Positions 17,352 through 26,674 are shown, counted from the first letter of the stretch. The stretch: 64,000 bases of DNA from Aequorivita marisscotiae (GCF_029814825.1 NZ_CP122379.1:1178001-1242000); one strand, 5' to 3'. Numbers and translations are program-made. The notes: generated from the sequence alone by a model not told the origin.

Positions 17352-18428
17352 TTAATTTTTAATAAATTTCTTCGTAGTATTTCCTTCGGAAGAAGTGATA
17401 TTCAAAAAATACATACCAGCTTTTAATGCTGAAACATCTATTTCATTTGAAATCATATTTTTAAATGAAACAATTATTCTGCCGTTAATATCTGTAATGG
17501 AAACTGAATCGAAGTCACTAATAATGGATTGTATAAATAATTTGTTTTGGGCTGGATTAGGGAAGAGCTTCAAATCAGAAAAGTTATTTTCAGAAGTGGA
17601 GAGTAATATGTTGGTAAAATGGGAGAGAAAGCCTGGGGCATATTCCCATGAAAGATAATCATTTCCGTCATTTCCTTCATAAACACTGGTGTCTAATAAC
17701 ATTCTACCTTGAATTTCATACAAAGCGTATTCTGCTTCACCCGGCTGGCAATTGCTTTCGTCATTTATATAATTCTGTGGCTGTAATTGAAATAAATAAA
17801 TATCGCCACTTCCTAAAATAAAATCGCCACTAATTGTTGCGCAGCTTTCAATGCCAGTATATGTAAAATCTGGATTTATAGTTATTTGTGGTGGATTGGG
17901 TCCGTTATAAAAAATGGGATCGCCCATATCTACTTCTTGCATAAAGAGATACCAAGTTTGAAACAACATGGGATTGGCTATGGGCGCAGGTTCTGTGCTA
18001 TAATATGCAGTATTGTAATTTGCATCTCTCAGCCTTAAAAATTTAAAACCGTTGTTTTCAGAATAGAAAAAGGTGAATGTTTTAGTCTCGAGATTCAGAT
18101 TTGTTAAGACATCATAAAAATATAAATCTTCATAATAGCAATTAGGTTCTATACAATCGTGTAGCGTAACACCATAATTATTGAGCGTCATTGAATTTCC
18201 GTTGAAACTTGTCGCTGCATTCATTGTGTTTAAAATGCCGTCAGCATCCAAAACGTAATCCCCTGCAACTTCGTAAATAGTTAAATTAGGATTTTCGCCA
18301 TTAGGGGTTAGATACGTATTTCCAATGTATAAGGATTTTAAGCGAAAAGTTTCGTTCAGCATTCCAGCGGGCTGCGCAAATGATGACAACATTGAAATAC
18401 CAAATACAAGAAGTAGTAGTTTTTTCAT
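17352..18428 (-). CDS. Secreted protein with T9SS sorting domain, paralog of the adjacent gene
   Basis: The 358-residue protein has a signal peptide (cleavage near SSFAQ) and a C-terminal type A sorting domain (LKLFPNPAQNKLFIQS ... TTKKFIKN) nearly identical to that of the downstream gene. Its body seems to hold two weak META-like units, the second with WYLFMQEVDMGD and FTYTGIESCATISGDF. The function is unknown. Shared sorting-domain sequence and a three-base spacing suggest duplication within an operon. Confidence 0.8.
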   Translation of the reverse strand: MKKLLLLVFGISMLSSFAQPAGMLNETFRLKSLYIGNTYLTPNGENPNLTIYEVAGDYVLDADGILNTMNAATSFNGNSMTLNNYGVTLHDCIEPNCYYEDLYFYDVLTNLNLETKTFTFFYSENNGFKFLRLRDANYNTAYYSTEPAPIANPMLFQTWYLFMQEVDMGDPIFYNGPNPPQITINPDFTYTGIESCATISGDFILGSGDIYLFQLQPQNYINDESNCQPGEAEYALYEIQGRMLLDTSVYEGNDGNDYLSWEYAPGFLSHFTNILLSTSENNFSDLKLFPNPAQNKLFIQSIISDFDSVSITDINGRIIVSFKNMISNEIDVSALKAGMYFLNITSSEGNTTKKFIKN

Positions 18429-18468
18429 AACCGAGGAATTAGTATTTTAAAGATACTAAAAAATCGAC

Positions 18469-19809
18469 CTAGTCCGTAAGCGTTTTCCGGATTTCCCGAT
18501 TCAAAAAATAACCCGTTACAATAGTAGAGAGCACATCGGCCGCGGGAAAGGAAATCCAAACCCCAAGTTCGCCAAAATAATGGGGCAGTATAAAAATAAG
18601 TGGAATAAAGAAAAACCCTTGCCGTGTTAAAGTTAGAAGCAGGGCCGGAACAGCCTTCCCAATTGCTTGAAAGTATGCGGAGCCAATAAGTTGGATTGCA
18701 ATTATAGGTGTTGCGGCAAAAACCCAACGCATATATTCAGGGGTTTTTGAAAGTATATCTATATCATTTGTAAATACTGAAACAATAGCTTCAGGGAAAA
18801 TTATTATAACGGTAAATATAACGAGGCCCAAGCCGCCAGCATAAAGTATTGCTTTGTTAATACTTTCGCGTACGCGTGTAAATTGATGTGCTCCATAATT
18901 ATACCCAGCTATGGGTAAAAAACCTTGTGTAACCCCAAGGATAGGGAAGAGTGCAAACATTAACATGCGGGCAATAATACCATAGGAAGCAACGGAGGAT
19001 TCGCCGCCAATGTCGAACAAAATATTGTTCATTAAAAGATAGGTTATGCTCACCACAGCCTGTCGAGAAAGCGTAACAAATCCAAGTGCAGACATTTCCT
19101 TTAAAATAGGCAGATCTAAACCAAAGTGCGGCATACTTATTTGTAGTTCCGATTTATCGCTTAAAAAGAAATAAAGCACATACAAAAAACATAAACCGTA
19201 CGAAATGGTGGTTGCCCAAGCGGCACCAGCCATTCCCATATCTAAATGATAAATTAAAATGTAATCTAAGATCAGATTCCCCACCGACGGAATTATCATC
19301 GCAATCATTGCAAACTTCGGTTTTCCTTCAGCGCGGATTACATTATTGCCCATCATACATAACGCCAAAAGTGGCACTCCGTAGAGCACAATGCGGTAAT
19401 AGATTTTGGCAGGTTCAAAAATAGCCCCTTTACCACCGAAGGCCGGAATAAGTTCATTTATAAAAATTAATCCGAAAACTACCATTGCGGTAGTAAGTAA
19501 CAGCGTTAGGGTAATTTGATTGCCGAAGGTTTTTAATGCGCGCTCTTTATTTCCGCTTCCAAGAGCACGCGAAATTATAGATGAACCGCCAATTCCAATG
19601 GCCATTCCCAAGGCAGCGATAAAAAATGAAACAGGCAGAACCACATTAATTGCAGCTATAGCGATGGAACCAATCCAATTTCCTACAAAAATGGTGTCGA
19701 CTAAAATATTCAGCGACATCACTAGAATTCCAATAGAGGCAGGAACCGCTTGTTTAATTAATAAACTTCCAATGGGTTCTGTGCCTAAAGCGGCAGATTT
19801 ATTGTTCAT
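18469..19809 (-). CDS. MATE-family multidrug/sodium antiporter
   Basis: The 446-residue protein has twelve predicted membrane helices in two related halves. Recognisable family segments are PIGSLLIKQAVPASIGILVMSLNILVDTIFVGNWIG at the N-terminus and the second-half counterpart starting LSRQAVVSITYLLMNNILFDIGG. It should export cationic compounds using a Na+ or H+ gradient. It lies 30 bases downstream of ferrochelatase on the same strand, so it is probably in the same transcript; a porphyrin-export role is possible but not shown. Confidence 0.9.
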   Translation of the reverse strand: MNNKSAALGTEPIGSLLIKQAVPASIGILVMSLNILVDTIFVGNWIGSIAIAAINVVLPVSFFIAALGMAIGIGGSSIISRALGSGNKERALKTFGNQITLTLLLTTAMVVFGLIFINELIPAFGGKGAIFEPAKIYYRIVLYGVPLLALCMMGNNVIRAEGKPKFAMIAMIIPSVGNLILDYILIYHLDMGMAGAAWATTISYGLCFLYVLYFFLSDKSELQISMPHFGLDLPILKEMSALGFVTLSRQAVVSITYLLMNNILFDIGGESSVASYGIIARMLMFALFPILGVTQGFLPIAGYNYGAHQFTRVRESINKAILYAGGLGLVIFTVIIIFPEAIVSVFTNDIDILSKTPEYMRWVFAATPIIAIQLIGSAYFQAIGKAVPALLLTLTRQGFFFIPLIFILPHYFGELGVWISFPAADVLSTIVTGYFLNREIRKTLTD

Positions 19810-19839
19810 TTCTTTTAGTTCCTTTAATCTGAAAGGGGC

Positions 19840-20877
19840 TTAGGCAATCGCAGTTTTTGTATCAACTATACGCCATTGATCAATCCAGCCCGTTAGCACT
19901 TCGGCCCAATCGTCGCGGTCGTTCAAGCATGGAATTACCGTGAATTCCTTTCCGCCTGCTTCGTGAAAAATTTCTTCACCTTCCATGGCTATTTCTTCCA
20001 AAGTTTCAAGACAATCGCTTACAAATGCCGGGGTTACAATGGCTATTTTTTTTATGCCTTCAAGGCCTAAACGCTCAATGGTCCTATCGGTTGGCGGTTT
20101 TAACCACGGGTCAAAACCCAAGCGCGATTGAAAGGCATTGGAGTAGGTGCCCGGTTTTAAATTTAATTTTGCAGCAACTAATTCGGTGGTTTTAAAACAT
20201 TGGTGACGGTAGCAAAATTGGTGTGCTGGTGACTCGGTTACGCAGCAGCTGCCATCAATTTTACAGTGGCTTTTTGTAATATCGCGCTTATAAATATGTC
20301 TTTCCGGAACCCCGTGATAGCTAAATATTAGATGCTCATAATCTAAACCTTCCAGCTTTTCTGCCATGCTCTTTGCGAGTACTTCAATATATTCGGGTTT
20401 ATTGTAAAATGCGGGGAGGGAAGTAATTTTTAATTGTGGAAAAAATTCATTTTTAAGTTCTTCCACCTTCACGTCAATGGTTTCTGTAGTTGCCATTGCA
20501 AATTGCGGATAAAGCGGAATTGTTAATACTTCATCTACGCCTTGATCTACCAATTCTTGTAATCCTTTTTTAAGTGTCATACTACCGTAGCGCATTGCCA
20601 AGGCCACCGGAACCGTAGTTTTGTTTTGTATTTTTTTCTGAAGTCTTTCAGAAAGCACTATTAATGGCGAACCCTCGTCCCACCAAATTTTTTGATAGGC
20701 TTCGGCAGATTTTTTTGGTCGCGTATTTAAAATAATTCCACGAACGATAAAGGAACGCAACCAAAAGGGCACGTCTATGACCCGAGGATCCATTAAAAAT
20801 TCGTCTAAATATTTTTTAACATCTTTTGGATCGGTGCTGTCTGGCGAGCCGAGATTTACAAGGAGAACTCCCTTCAT
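19840..20877 (-). CDS. hemH: Ferrochelatase
   Basis: The 345-residue protein is of full family length with MKGVLLVNLGSPDSTDPKDVKKYLDEFLMDPRVI at the N-terminus, ILNTRPKKSAEAYQKIWWDEGSPL, the catalytic-His segment FSYHGVPERHI, and a C-terminal TPAFVSDCLETLEEI with the second active-site acid. It inserts Fe(II) into protoporphyrin IX. It contains several Cys (KSHCKIDGSCCVTESPAHQFCYRHQC) in a pattern typical of ferrochelatases with an inserted Cys-rich loop, possibly an iron-sulfur cluster. It is transcribed from its own promoter and followed by a MATE gene. Confidence 0.96.
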   Translation of the reverse strand: MKGVLLVNLGSPDSTDPKDVKKYLDEFLMDPRVIDVPFWLRSFIVRGIILNTRPKKSAEAYQKIWWDEGSPLIVLSERLQKKIQNKTTVPVALAMRYGSMTLKKGLQELVDQGVDEVLTIPLYPQFAMATTETIDVKVEELKNEFFPQLKITSLPAFYNKPEYIEVLAKSMAEKLEGLDYEHLIFSYHGVPERHIYKRDITKSHCKIDGSCCVTESPAHQFCYRHQCFKTTELVAAKLNLKPGTYSNAFQSRLGFDPWLKPPTDRTIERLGLEGIKKIAIVTPAFVSDCLETLEEIAMEGEEIFHEAGGKEFTVIPCLNDRDDWAEVLTGWIDQWRIVDTKTAIA

Positions 20878-20893
20878 AGGAAAAAATTTTAGG

Positions 20894-20925
20894 CAAAATT
20901 ACGTTTTTAAAACGCAATGCTCAAA
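20894..20925 (-). promoter_or_regulatory. Promoter of hemH: TTTG-N20-TAATTTTG
   Basis: On the minus strand TTTG (20925-20922) and TAATTTTG (20901-20894) are 20 bases apart, matching the Bacteroidota -33/-7 arrangement, with about 16 bases to the ATG at 20877. The -7 box runs into CCTAAAAT, so the 13-mer TTTTGCCTAAAAT is shared with the TonB-receptor promoter at 373-385. Confidence 0.6.
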
Positions 20926-20964
20926 GGTGATGACACTTTAAAATAATAGTGCTATTTTAATTAA

Positions 20965-21855
20965 TTATACATTCAATCCCATTAAAAACTTTTTTGGCGT
21001 TGTGCCAAATTTCTTTTTAAAAGCTGCAATAAAGTGGCTGGAGGCACTATATCCCACTTTTAGTCCAACTTCATTTACATTGTGCGAACCCGTGGCTAAA
21101 AGTTGGCGTGCAACCTCCATTTTATAATCGAATAAAAAACTGAAAACCGAATCGCCATAAATTTGCTTAAAACCTTCTTTTAATTTGTTTAAGGGCAAAT
21201 TTATCTCGTCTGCCAATTGCTGCAAAGTTGGGGGTTCGGTCATTCGGGCAATTATAATTTGTTTCGCTTTTTTTATTTTAGAAACATTGTCTTCGTCTGC
21301 TAAAAAGGGACATTGCTCTACATCGGCATCTACAGGCCTATTAAAATAGAGGCTTAGCAGTTCGTAGGCTTTTGCTTTAAAATAAAGCGGTTTAATGGTA
21401 GGATGCAAATTATAATTCATCAATTGGTTTAACACAATGGCCATCGATGGCGAAATTTGTGCGTCCTTATAGTATTTTCGATCTTTATTTTCATCGCTTA
21501 AAAAGGTAATATAGTTTGCTTCCGTAGAAAAAAGACTGTGAAATTTATTTATGGGAAGCAGTACAGAAAGCACCCACGAATTTATATTGAGCGTTAAATC
21601 TAGTGGCAAATCCCGCTGCGGATTGTACAGCAATAACGAATTTCCTTCCTGAATTGGCAACTTGTAATTTCCTTCATTAAAAATAAACGACGCCGTACCT
21701 TTTATACAAAAATGAAACTGTATAAAATTAGAGCTTACTTCGCGTTTAAAAGTTTGATTTTCATCACTTTCGTTGTTAAACTTTAAGATAAGGAACCCTG
21801 GTTCAATTGTAGTTTCTCTGTAGAAACCTTGAGCGACATTTTTTTGTAAATCCAT
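20965..21855 (-). CDS. AraC-family transcriptional regulator divergent from hemA
   Basis: The 296-residue protein has an N-terminal sensor region without a recognised ligand motif and a C-terminal AraC/XylS double helix-turn-helix (PTLQQLADEINLPLNKLKEGFKQIYGDSVFSF ... VNEVGLKVGYSASSHFIAAFKKKFGTTPKKF). It sits between hemH and hemA and is divergent from hemA, so control of heme synthesis is the simplest hypothesis. A near-perfect palindrome lies 20 bases upstream of its start. I cannot say whether heme, iron or another signal is sensed. Confidence 0.92.
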   Translation of the reverse strand: MDLQKNVAQGFYRETTIEPGFLILKFNNESDENQTFKREVSSNFIQFHFCIKGTASFIFNEGNYKLPIQEGNSLLLYNPQRDLPLDLTLNINSWVLSVLLPINKFHSLFSTEANYITFLSDENKDRKYYKDAQISPSMAIVLNQLMNYNLHPTIKPLYFKAKAYELLSLYFNRPVDADVEQCPFLADEDNVSKIKKAKQIIIARMTEPPTLQQLADEINLPLNKLKEGFKQIYGDSVFSFLFDYKMEVARQLLATGSHNVNEVGLKVGYSASSHFIAAFKKKFGTTPKKFLMGLNV

Positions 21856-21874
21856 CTCGTTTTTAAATTAATTC

Positions 21875-21895
21875 TATTTAGAACTGTTCTAAATA
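21875..21895. promoter_or_regulatory. 21-bp palindrome in the AraC/hemA intergenic region, Irr/Fur-type operator candidate
   Basis: Arms of 10 bp flank a single central T, with core TTTAGAA-CTG-TTCTAAA (21877-21893). From memory this equals the ICE consensus TTTAGAA-N3-TTCTAAA bound by the Fur-family iron regulator Irr in rhizobia, and it has the 7-1-7 symmetry of Fur-superfamily sites. It lies 20 bases upstream of the araC start and about 260 upstream of hemA. The rest of 21856-22157 holds a candidate hemA promoter and nothing else seen. Confidence 0.55.
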
Positions 21896-22026
21896 AAGCG
21901 CTATTAATTTGGTTTGGAAACCGCGAATTTAGGGCTAAAGTATGATAAAAGTCATTTTTTAAATATTTTTAACAGACATCGACATAAAAGATACCGCTGG
22001 CGTTACTTTTTAAAAAACAATGCACT

Positions 22027-22034
22027 TACATTTG
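22027..22034 (+). promoter_or_regulatory. Candidate -7 element TACATTTG for the hem operon
   Basis: TACATTTG fits TAnnTTTG on the plus strand, 124 bases before the hemA ATG; no good -33 TTG was found at the right distance, so the assignment is tentative. Confidence 0.35.
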
Positions 22035-22157
22035 CTCTGTTTTATATGAAATGGCTTCGAATAAATTTTAAACCAACCAAAAGAAAATATTTTAATTACA
22101 TTATTTCTTTTCGGCGTTGCGAAAAAGCCTTCCAAATTTCACAAATATAATCCATGA

Positions 22158-23420
22158 ATGAAAACTAATTTGAAAACATATTCTGGAGAAGCACTCGAAG
22201 GTAATTTTTATACCATCGGGTTAAACTACAAAAAAGCAGATGCCGAGATACGTGGTCATTTTAGCATTGACGATACCGCAAAGGAAAAAATATTAGAGCA
22301 GGGCAAGGCAGACGGAATTCCTTCACTTACCGTTATCTCTACCTGTAATCGCACCGAACTTTACGGTTTTGCCCAGCATCCGTATCAGCTTATAAAACTG
22401 CTCTGCCAGTATACCAACGGCACGGTCGAGGAATTTGAAAAAGTGGCGTACATTTATAAAAACCGCGATGCCGTTTCACATCTTTTTACCGTGGGAACCG
22501 GACTAGACAGTCAGATTTTAGGCGATTTTGAAATTATAAGTCAATTGCGAAATGCCTTCCGCGAGTCTAAAAAGCGCGACATGATTAATCCGTTTATGGA
22601 GCGTCTTGCCAATGCCGTTATTCAGGCCAGCAAACGTATAAAAAATGAAACAGGTATTTCTTCGGGTGCCACTTCTGTCAGTTTTGCCGCGGTACAATAT
22701 ATTATGGCCCATGTGCCGCAAATTTCAGAAAAAAACATTCTCCTTTTCGGAACTGGAAAAATAGGCAGAAATACCTGCGAAAACTTAATTAAACATACCA
22801 AAAACGATCATATAACGCTTGTTAATCGAACAAAGGAAAAGGCGGAAAAGGTTGCTGGAAAATTTAATTTAGTTGTAAAAGACTACGCCGATATTCAAAG
22901 CGAAATTGCCCAGGCAGATGTGCTTATTGTCGCCACCGGGGCACAGCAACCCACTATTTCGCAGGAACTTTTGTACCTAAATAGACCGTTGCTAATTTTA
23001 GACCTTTCAATTCCTAAAAACGTTTCGGATGATGTTTTGGAAAATGAATTGGTAACCCTGGTGCACATGGATCAGCTTTCGGCGCTCACCGATCATACGT
23101 TGGAGCAACGTGCGGCGCAACTTCCGCTCGCTAAAAAAATTATTGCCGAAATAGAAAAGGAATTCAACAAATGGGCGGATCATAGAAAATATGCGCCAAC
23201 CATTAATGCTTTAAAAAATAAGTTGATTGAAATTAAAGCCGGCGAATTAGATTATCAAAGTAAAAAAATTGATGGTTTTAACCAAGAGCAGGCCGAGATA
23301 ATCAGCAACCGCCTTATTCAAAAAATCACTACACATTTCGCCAACCATCTAAAGGGCGAAGAAGGCTCTGCCGAAAGTATTGAACTTATTAGAAGGGTCT
23401 TCCAACTTGAAACTGCCTAA
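22158..23420 (+). CDS. hemA: Glutamyl-tRNA reductase
   Basis: The 420-residue enzyme shows the catalytic Cys in TVISTCNRTELYGF, the substrate-specificity region VGTGLDSQILGDFEI, a Rossmann NADPH domain (KNILLFGTGKIGRNTCENL) and a C-terminal dimerisation domain. It reduces glutamyl-tRNA(Glu) to glutamate-1-semialdehyde, the first committed step of C5-pathway heme synthesis. An ATG four bases earlier (22154) is out of frame and closes at once, so 22158 is the start. It heads a run of heme genes and is followed by hemC after two bases. The next enzyme in the pathway, HemL, is not encoded here. Confidence 0.96.
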   Translation: MKTNLKTYSGEALEGNFYTIGLNYKKADAEIRGHFSIDDTAKEKILEQGKADGIPSLTVISTCNRTELYGFAQHPYQLIKLLCQYTNGTVEEFEKVAYIYKNRDAVSHLFTVGTGLDSQILGDFEIISQLRNAFRESKKRDMINPFMERLANAVIQASKRIKNETGISSGATSVSFAAVQYIMAHVPQISEKNILLFGTGKIGRNTCENLIKHTKNDHITLVNRTKEKAEKVAGKFNLVVKDYADIQSEIAQADVLIVATGAQQPTISQELLYLNRPLLILDLSIPKNVSDDVLENELVTLVHMDQLSALTDHTLEQRAAQLPLAKKIIAEIEKEFNKWADHRKYAPTINALKNKLIEIKAGELDYQSKKIDGFNQEQAEIISNRLIQKITTHFANHLKGEEGSAESIELIRRVFQLETA

Positions 23421-23422
23421 CC

Positions 23423-24367
23423 TTGAAAAAAACAATCCGAATTGGTACGCGCGACAGTGAACTTGCACTTTGGCAAGCAAACACTGTAAAGTCTAAACTC
23501 GAAAATTTAGGTTACACCACTGAGCTTGTTCCCGTAAAATCTACAGGTGATCTTGTTTTAGACAAACCACTTTACGAAATGGGAATCACCGGTATTTTTA
23601 CAAAAACCTTGGATGTTGCCATGATAAAGGGCAAAGTAGATATTGCCGTACACAGTATGAAAGACGTGCCAACGCAATTGCCATACGGTATCGTGCAAAC
23701 AGCTGTTTTAGAGCGCGCTTCTTCAGACGATATTTTAGTAACTACAACCAAAATAGATTTTGAAAAACCGTGCACTATCGCAACGGGAAGCCTCCGCCGA
23801 CAGGCACAATGGCTTAATCGGTACCCACACCACAAAGTTGTAGATATTCGCGGCAATGTTAATACTCGACTTCAAAAATTAAAGGATAGCGATTGGCAAG
23901 GTGCGATCTTCGCAAAAGCAGGATTGGAAAGATTGGGTTTTGCCAATGGCGATGCCATTAAAAGTCCGTCCTTTACTGGGGCTGGCGAAGCCTTACACTG
24001 GATGCTTCCTGCACCGGCACAGGGTGCAATGGTTGTGGTGGCTTTGGAAAATGATAAATTTTGTACGGAAGCCACGTCAAAATTAAATGATATTCGAGCA
24101 CAGATTTGTACGCATATTGAACGCGAATTTTTAAGAACTTTAGAAGGCGGCTGCACGGCTCCGATAGGAGCATTTGCCGAAATTATTGGCGATGAAGTGC
24201 TTTTTAAAGGTTGCTTATTTTCTTTAAATGGTAAAAATAAACTCGAAATTGAAAAAACCGTTAAAATAACTAATTACCAAGAATTTGGAAAAAAATGTGC
24301 TTTGCATATCCTAAATAACGGCGGTACCGAATTAATGGCGCAGATTAAAAAGCAGATCAATAAGTAA
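23423..24367 (+). CDS. hemC: Hydroxymethylbilane synthase (porphobilinogen deaminase)
   Basis: The 314-residue enzyme starts with a TTG codon two bases after the hemA stop (KKTIRIGTRDSELALWQA). Recognisable signatures are STGDLVLDKPLYEMGITGIFTKTLD, the HSMKDVPTQLP block and the dipyrromethane-cofactor Cys in LEGGCTAPIGAFAEI. It polymerises four porphobilinogen molecules into hydroxymethylbilane. The close spacing and TTG start suggest translational coupling to hemA. Confidence 0.96.
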   Translation: MKKTIRIGTRDSELALWQANTVKSKLENLGYTTELVPVKSTGDLVLDKPLYEMGITGIFTKTLDVAMIKGKVDIAVHSMKDVPTQLPYGIVQTAVLERASSDDILVTTTKIDFEKPCTIATGSLRRQAQWLNRYPHHKVVDIRGNVNTRLQKLKDSDWQGAIFAKAGLERLGFANGDAIKSPSFTGAGEALHWMLPAPAQGAMVVVALENDKFCTEATSKLNDIRAQICTHIEREFLRTLEGGCTAPIGAFAEIIGDEVLFKGCLFSLNGKNKLEIEKTVKITNYQEFGKKCALHILNNGGTELMAQIKKQINK

Positions 24368-24385
24368 TTTTTTATATTCAATTTA

Positions 24386-25039
24386 ATGAAAAGCGTTCTT
24401 TCAACTAAAAAATTGAGTCTTTCTCAAAGAGAGTTGTTGCTGAATGCATCTGTTTCGTTGGTTGAATATAACGCGATAAAAATTCAATTTGAAGTTTTTG
24501 AAATTCCCCCGAAAATTAAAAACGCAATATTTACAAGTCAGAACGGGGTTCATTCCTTTTTTGAGAACAATCGGTCGAGCGAAATTAAAAATTGTTTTTG
24601 CGTTGGTGAAAAAACAAAATTACTTCTCGAAAAAAACGGTTTAAAGGTGATTAAAATGACTGAATATGCTGCAGATTTGGCTTCATATTTAGTTGAAAAT
24701 CATAAAGACGATACCTTTCATTTTTTCTGCGGAAATATTCGAAGTGAAGAAATTCCCTCGAAATTAAAAGAAAATAACGTTTCATTTCAAGAAATAGTGG
24801 CTTATAAAACCACGCTAAATCCTATAAAAATTAACAGACAATTTAACGCCGTGCTTTTTTTTAGTCCCAGTGGCGTCCGAAGCTTTTTTTTAGAAAATAA
24901 ACTCACTAACGGAACGGCGGTTTGTATAGGAACAACAACTGCTTCCGAAGCAAGAGAATATACCGAAAATGTGGTAATTTCAAATACCACGACTGTTGAA
25001 AGTGTTATTGCTAAGGCAGCAAAATTATTAATAACGTAA
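24386..25039 (+). CDS. hemD: Uroporphyrinogen-III synthase
   Basis: The 217-residue protein has the two-lobe HemD fold and weak family motifs: IFTSQNGVHSFFENN, CVGEKTKLLLEKNG, FFCGNIRSEEIPSKLKEN, VVAYKTTLNPI-like and FFSPSGVRSFFLENK followed by VCIGTTTASEARE. HemD sequences are poorly conserved; gene order between hemC and hemE makes the call firm. It closes hydroxymethylbilane with ring-D inversion. A degenerate copy of a dispersed GC-rich inverted repeat occupies the gap to hemE. Confidence 0.92.
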   Translation: MKSVLSTKKLSLSQRELLLNASVSLVEYNAIKIQFEVFEIPPKIKNAIFTSQNGVHSFFENNRSSEIKNCFCVGEKTKLLLEKNGLKVIKMTEYAADLASYLVENHKDDTFHFFCGNIRSEEIPSKLKENNVSFQEIVAYKTTLNPIKINRQFNAVLFFSPSGVRSFFLENKLTNGTAVCIGTTTASEAREYTENVVISNTTTVESVIAKAAKLLIT

Positions 25040-25041
25040 TA

Positions 25042-25096
25042 TCCGTTCGATCGCAATCGAGTACTCCTTATAACTCTCAACTGCGCCCGAGACGAC
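25042..25096. repeat. Degenerate copy of the dispersed CGAGCGCAGT inverted repeat (hemD-hemE junction)
   Basis: The arms TTCGATCGCAATCGAG and AACTGCGCCCGAGACGAC resemble the clearer copies at 26630-26674 and 29080-29142, with several mismatches. The element fills most of the 69-base gap and leaves only a short stretch before the hemE start. Confidence 0.4.
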
Positions 25097-25108
25097 AAAA
25101 GTATAATT

Positions 25109-26137
25109 ATGATTAAAAACGATTTATTTTTAAAAGCCCTCCGCGGCGAAACCGTGGAAAGACCACCCGTTTGGATGATGCGCCAAGCTGGAAGATACCT
25201 GCCCGAATTTCAGGAAATAAAAGCGAAATACGATTTTTTCACTCGCTGCCAAACTCCCGAGCTTGCCAGTGAAATTACCGTACAACCCATCCGCAGATAC
25301 GGCATGGACGCCGCCATTTTGTTTAGCGATATTTTGGTAATTCCACAAGCCATGAACATTCATGTAGAAATGAAACCCGGAATTGGACCGTGGGTGCCAG
25401 AGCCTATCCGTTCGCAAAAGGATTTGGAACGCGTTATTGTTCCAGATATTAACGAAACGCTTGGCTACGTGATGGATGCCATAAAAATGACGAAGGAAAA
25501 ACTAAACGATGAGGTTCCGTTAATTGGATTTGCTGGGAGTCCGTGGACAATTTTGTGTTATTGCGTGCAAGGGCAAGGCAGTAAAAATTTTGACAAAGCG
25601 AAGGAATTTTGTTTTACGCAGCCAGTTGCGGCACACGAATTACTTCAGAAAATTACCGATACAACAATTTTATACCTAAAAGAAAAAGTAAAGGCTGGGG
25701 TAAACGCGGTGCAGGTTTTTGACAGTTGGGGAGGCATGCTTTCGCCAACCGATTATCAGGAATTTAGCTGGCAATATATGCAGCAAATAATAGATGCTTT
25801 AAAGGATGAAACTCCAGTTATCGCCTTCGGAAAAGGTTGCTGGTTTGCTTTGGATACCATGGCGAAAAGCGGCGCTTCGGCTTTAGGAGTAGATTGGACG
25901 TGTTCGCCAAGAAACGCTCGATATTTAACCGGTGGAAATATTACATTACAAGGAAATTTTGATCCAACACGCCTTTTTAGTCCGCCATCGGAAATAAAAA
26001 AGATGGTAAAACAAATGATTGATGAATTTGGAAAAGACCGTTACATCGTAAATCTAGGCCACGGAATTCTGCCAAATATTCCACTGGAAAACGCGGGTGC
26101 TTTTATTGAAGCTGTAAAGGAATACAAACAAGAATAA
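25109..26137 (+). CDS. hemE: Uroporphyrinogen decarboxylase
   Basis: The 342-residue enzyme shows the invariant [17 protein letters not shown] near the N-terminus, the catalytic Asp in [25 protein letters not shown], and the C-terminal [11 protein letters not shown] motif. It decarboxylates the four acetate side chains of uroporphyrinogen III to coproporphyrinogen III. The stop is directly followed by the next ATG, so the DUF6973 gene is co-transcribed. Confidence 0.97.
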   Translation: MIKNDLFLKALRGETVERPPVWMMRQAGRYLPEFQEIKAKYDFFTRCQTPELASEITVQPIRRYGMDAAILFSDILVIPQAMNIHVEMKPGIGPWVPEPIRSQKDLERVIVPDINETLGYVMDAIKMTKEKLNDEVPLIGFAGSPWTILCYCVQGQGSKNFDKAKEFCFTQPVAAHELLQKITDTTILYLKEKVKAGVNAVQVFDSWGGMLSPTDYQEFSWQYMQQIIDALKDETPVIAFGKGCWFALDTMAKSGASALGVDWTCSPRNARYLTGGNITLQGNFDPTRLFSPPSEIKKMVKQMIDEFGKDRYIVNLGHGILPNIPLENAGAFIEAVKEYKQE

Positions 26138-26620
26138 ATGCTTTGGCAGATTTTTAAAAAGTTAGATTTTAGGCAACTTTTCGGGTTGTTTTATATGTTT
26201 TTAAAAAATCCGCTTTACGCATTTCCTACTATTTTTGCTACAAAGCGTTGTATGAATATTGCCTATAAAGAATACGGAAGCAGGCATCATTTAAGCAACA
26301 AAGCTAATGCATTTCGGCATGCACTATGGGTAACTTTAATTATTAAAAAATGTTTAAAGTGGCGCAATAATGAAGAGATGGCAAAAGCATGGGCAAAGGA
26401 ATTTACAGATTGGCATGAAAAATTTTCGCCTAACAAGGCTTTGGCAAAAGCAATGGATTTGCATAATAATCGCGTTGGAATTCTTTATTTTGAATCAATA
26501 AAAAATAAAAACGAAGCGGAAATCGTTTCATTCTTGAAACAAAAGGCTTCGGAAGCAATAAAGATTTCAACTGTTAAAAATTTAGAACAACTTGAGAATA
26601 ATTTAGTTTATATAGAATGA
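26138..26620 (+). CDS. Conserved protein, DUF6973-like, in the hem operon
   Basis: The 160-residue protein carries NAFRHALW and DLHNNRVG, His/Asn motifs of a family widespread in Flavobacteriia (DUF6973 as I recall it). The conserved His residues could bind metal, but no activity is known to me. A hydrophobic stretch (RQLFGLFYMFLKNPLYAFPTIF) near the N-terminus suggests membrane association. The start abuts the hemE stop, so it is part of the heme transcript. Confidence 0.75.
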   Translation: MLWQIFKKLDFRQLFGLFYMFLKNPLYAFPTIFATKRCMNIAYKEYGSRHHLSNKANAFRHALWVTLIIKKCLKWRNNEEMAKAWAKEFTDWHEKFSPNKALAKAMDLHNNRVGILYFESIKNKNEAEIVSFLKQKASEAIKISTVKNLEQLENNLVYIE

Positions 26621-26629
26621 ATTGTCTAT

Positions 26630-26674
26630 TCGAGCGCAGTCGCGAACTTCAATTTAGGTCTGGACTGCGCTCGA
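26630..26674. repeat. Dispersed inverted repeat, TCGAGCGCAGTC ... GACTGCGCTCGA
   Basis: A perfect 12-bp inverted repeat (26630-26641 and 26663-26674) with a 21-base spacer lies between the DUF6973 and EI24 genes. The same family of arms occurs at 29080-29142 and in degenerate form at 25042-25096, which points to a dispersed intergenic element. It could form a strong hairpin in the heme transcript; there is no T-run, so it need not terminate transcription. Confidence 0.7.

Noticed and set aside
21914..22150. 78-codon plus-strand frame between araC and hemA
   Set aside because: Basic, aromatic low-complexity translation without family resemblance; it covers the hemA promoter region and has no good start.
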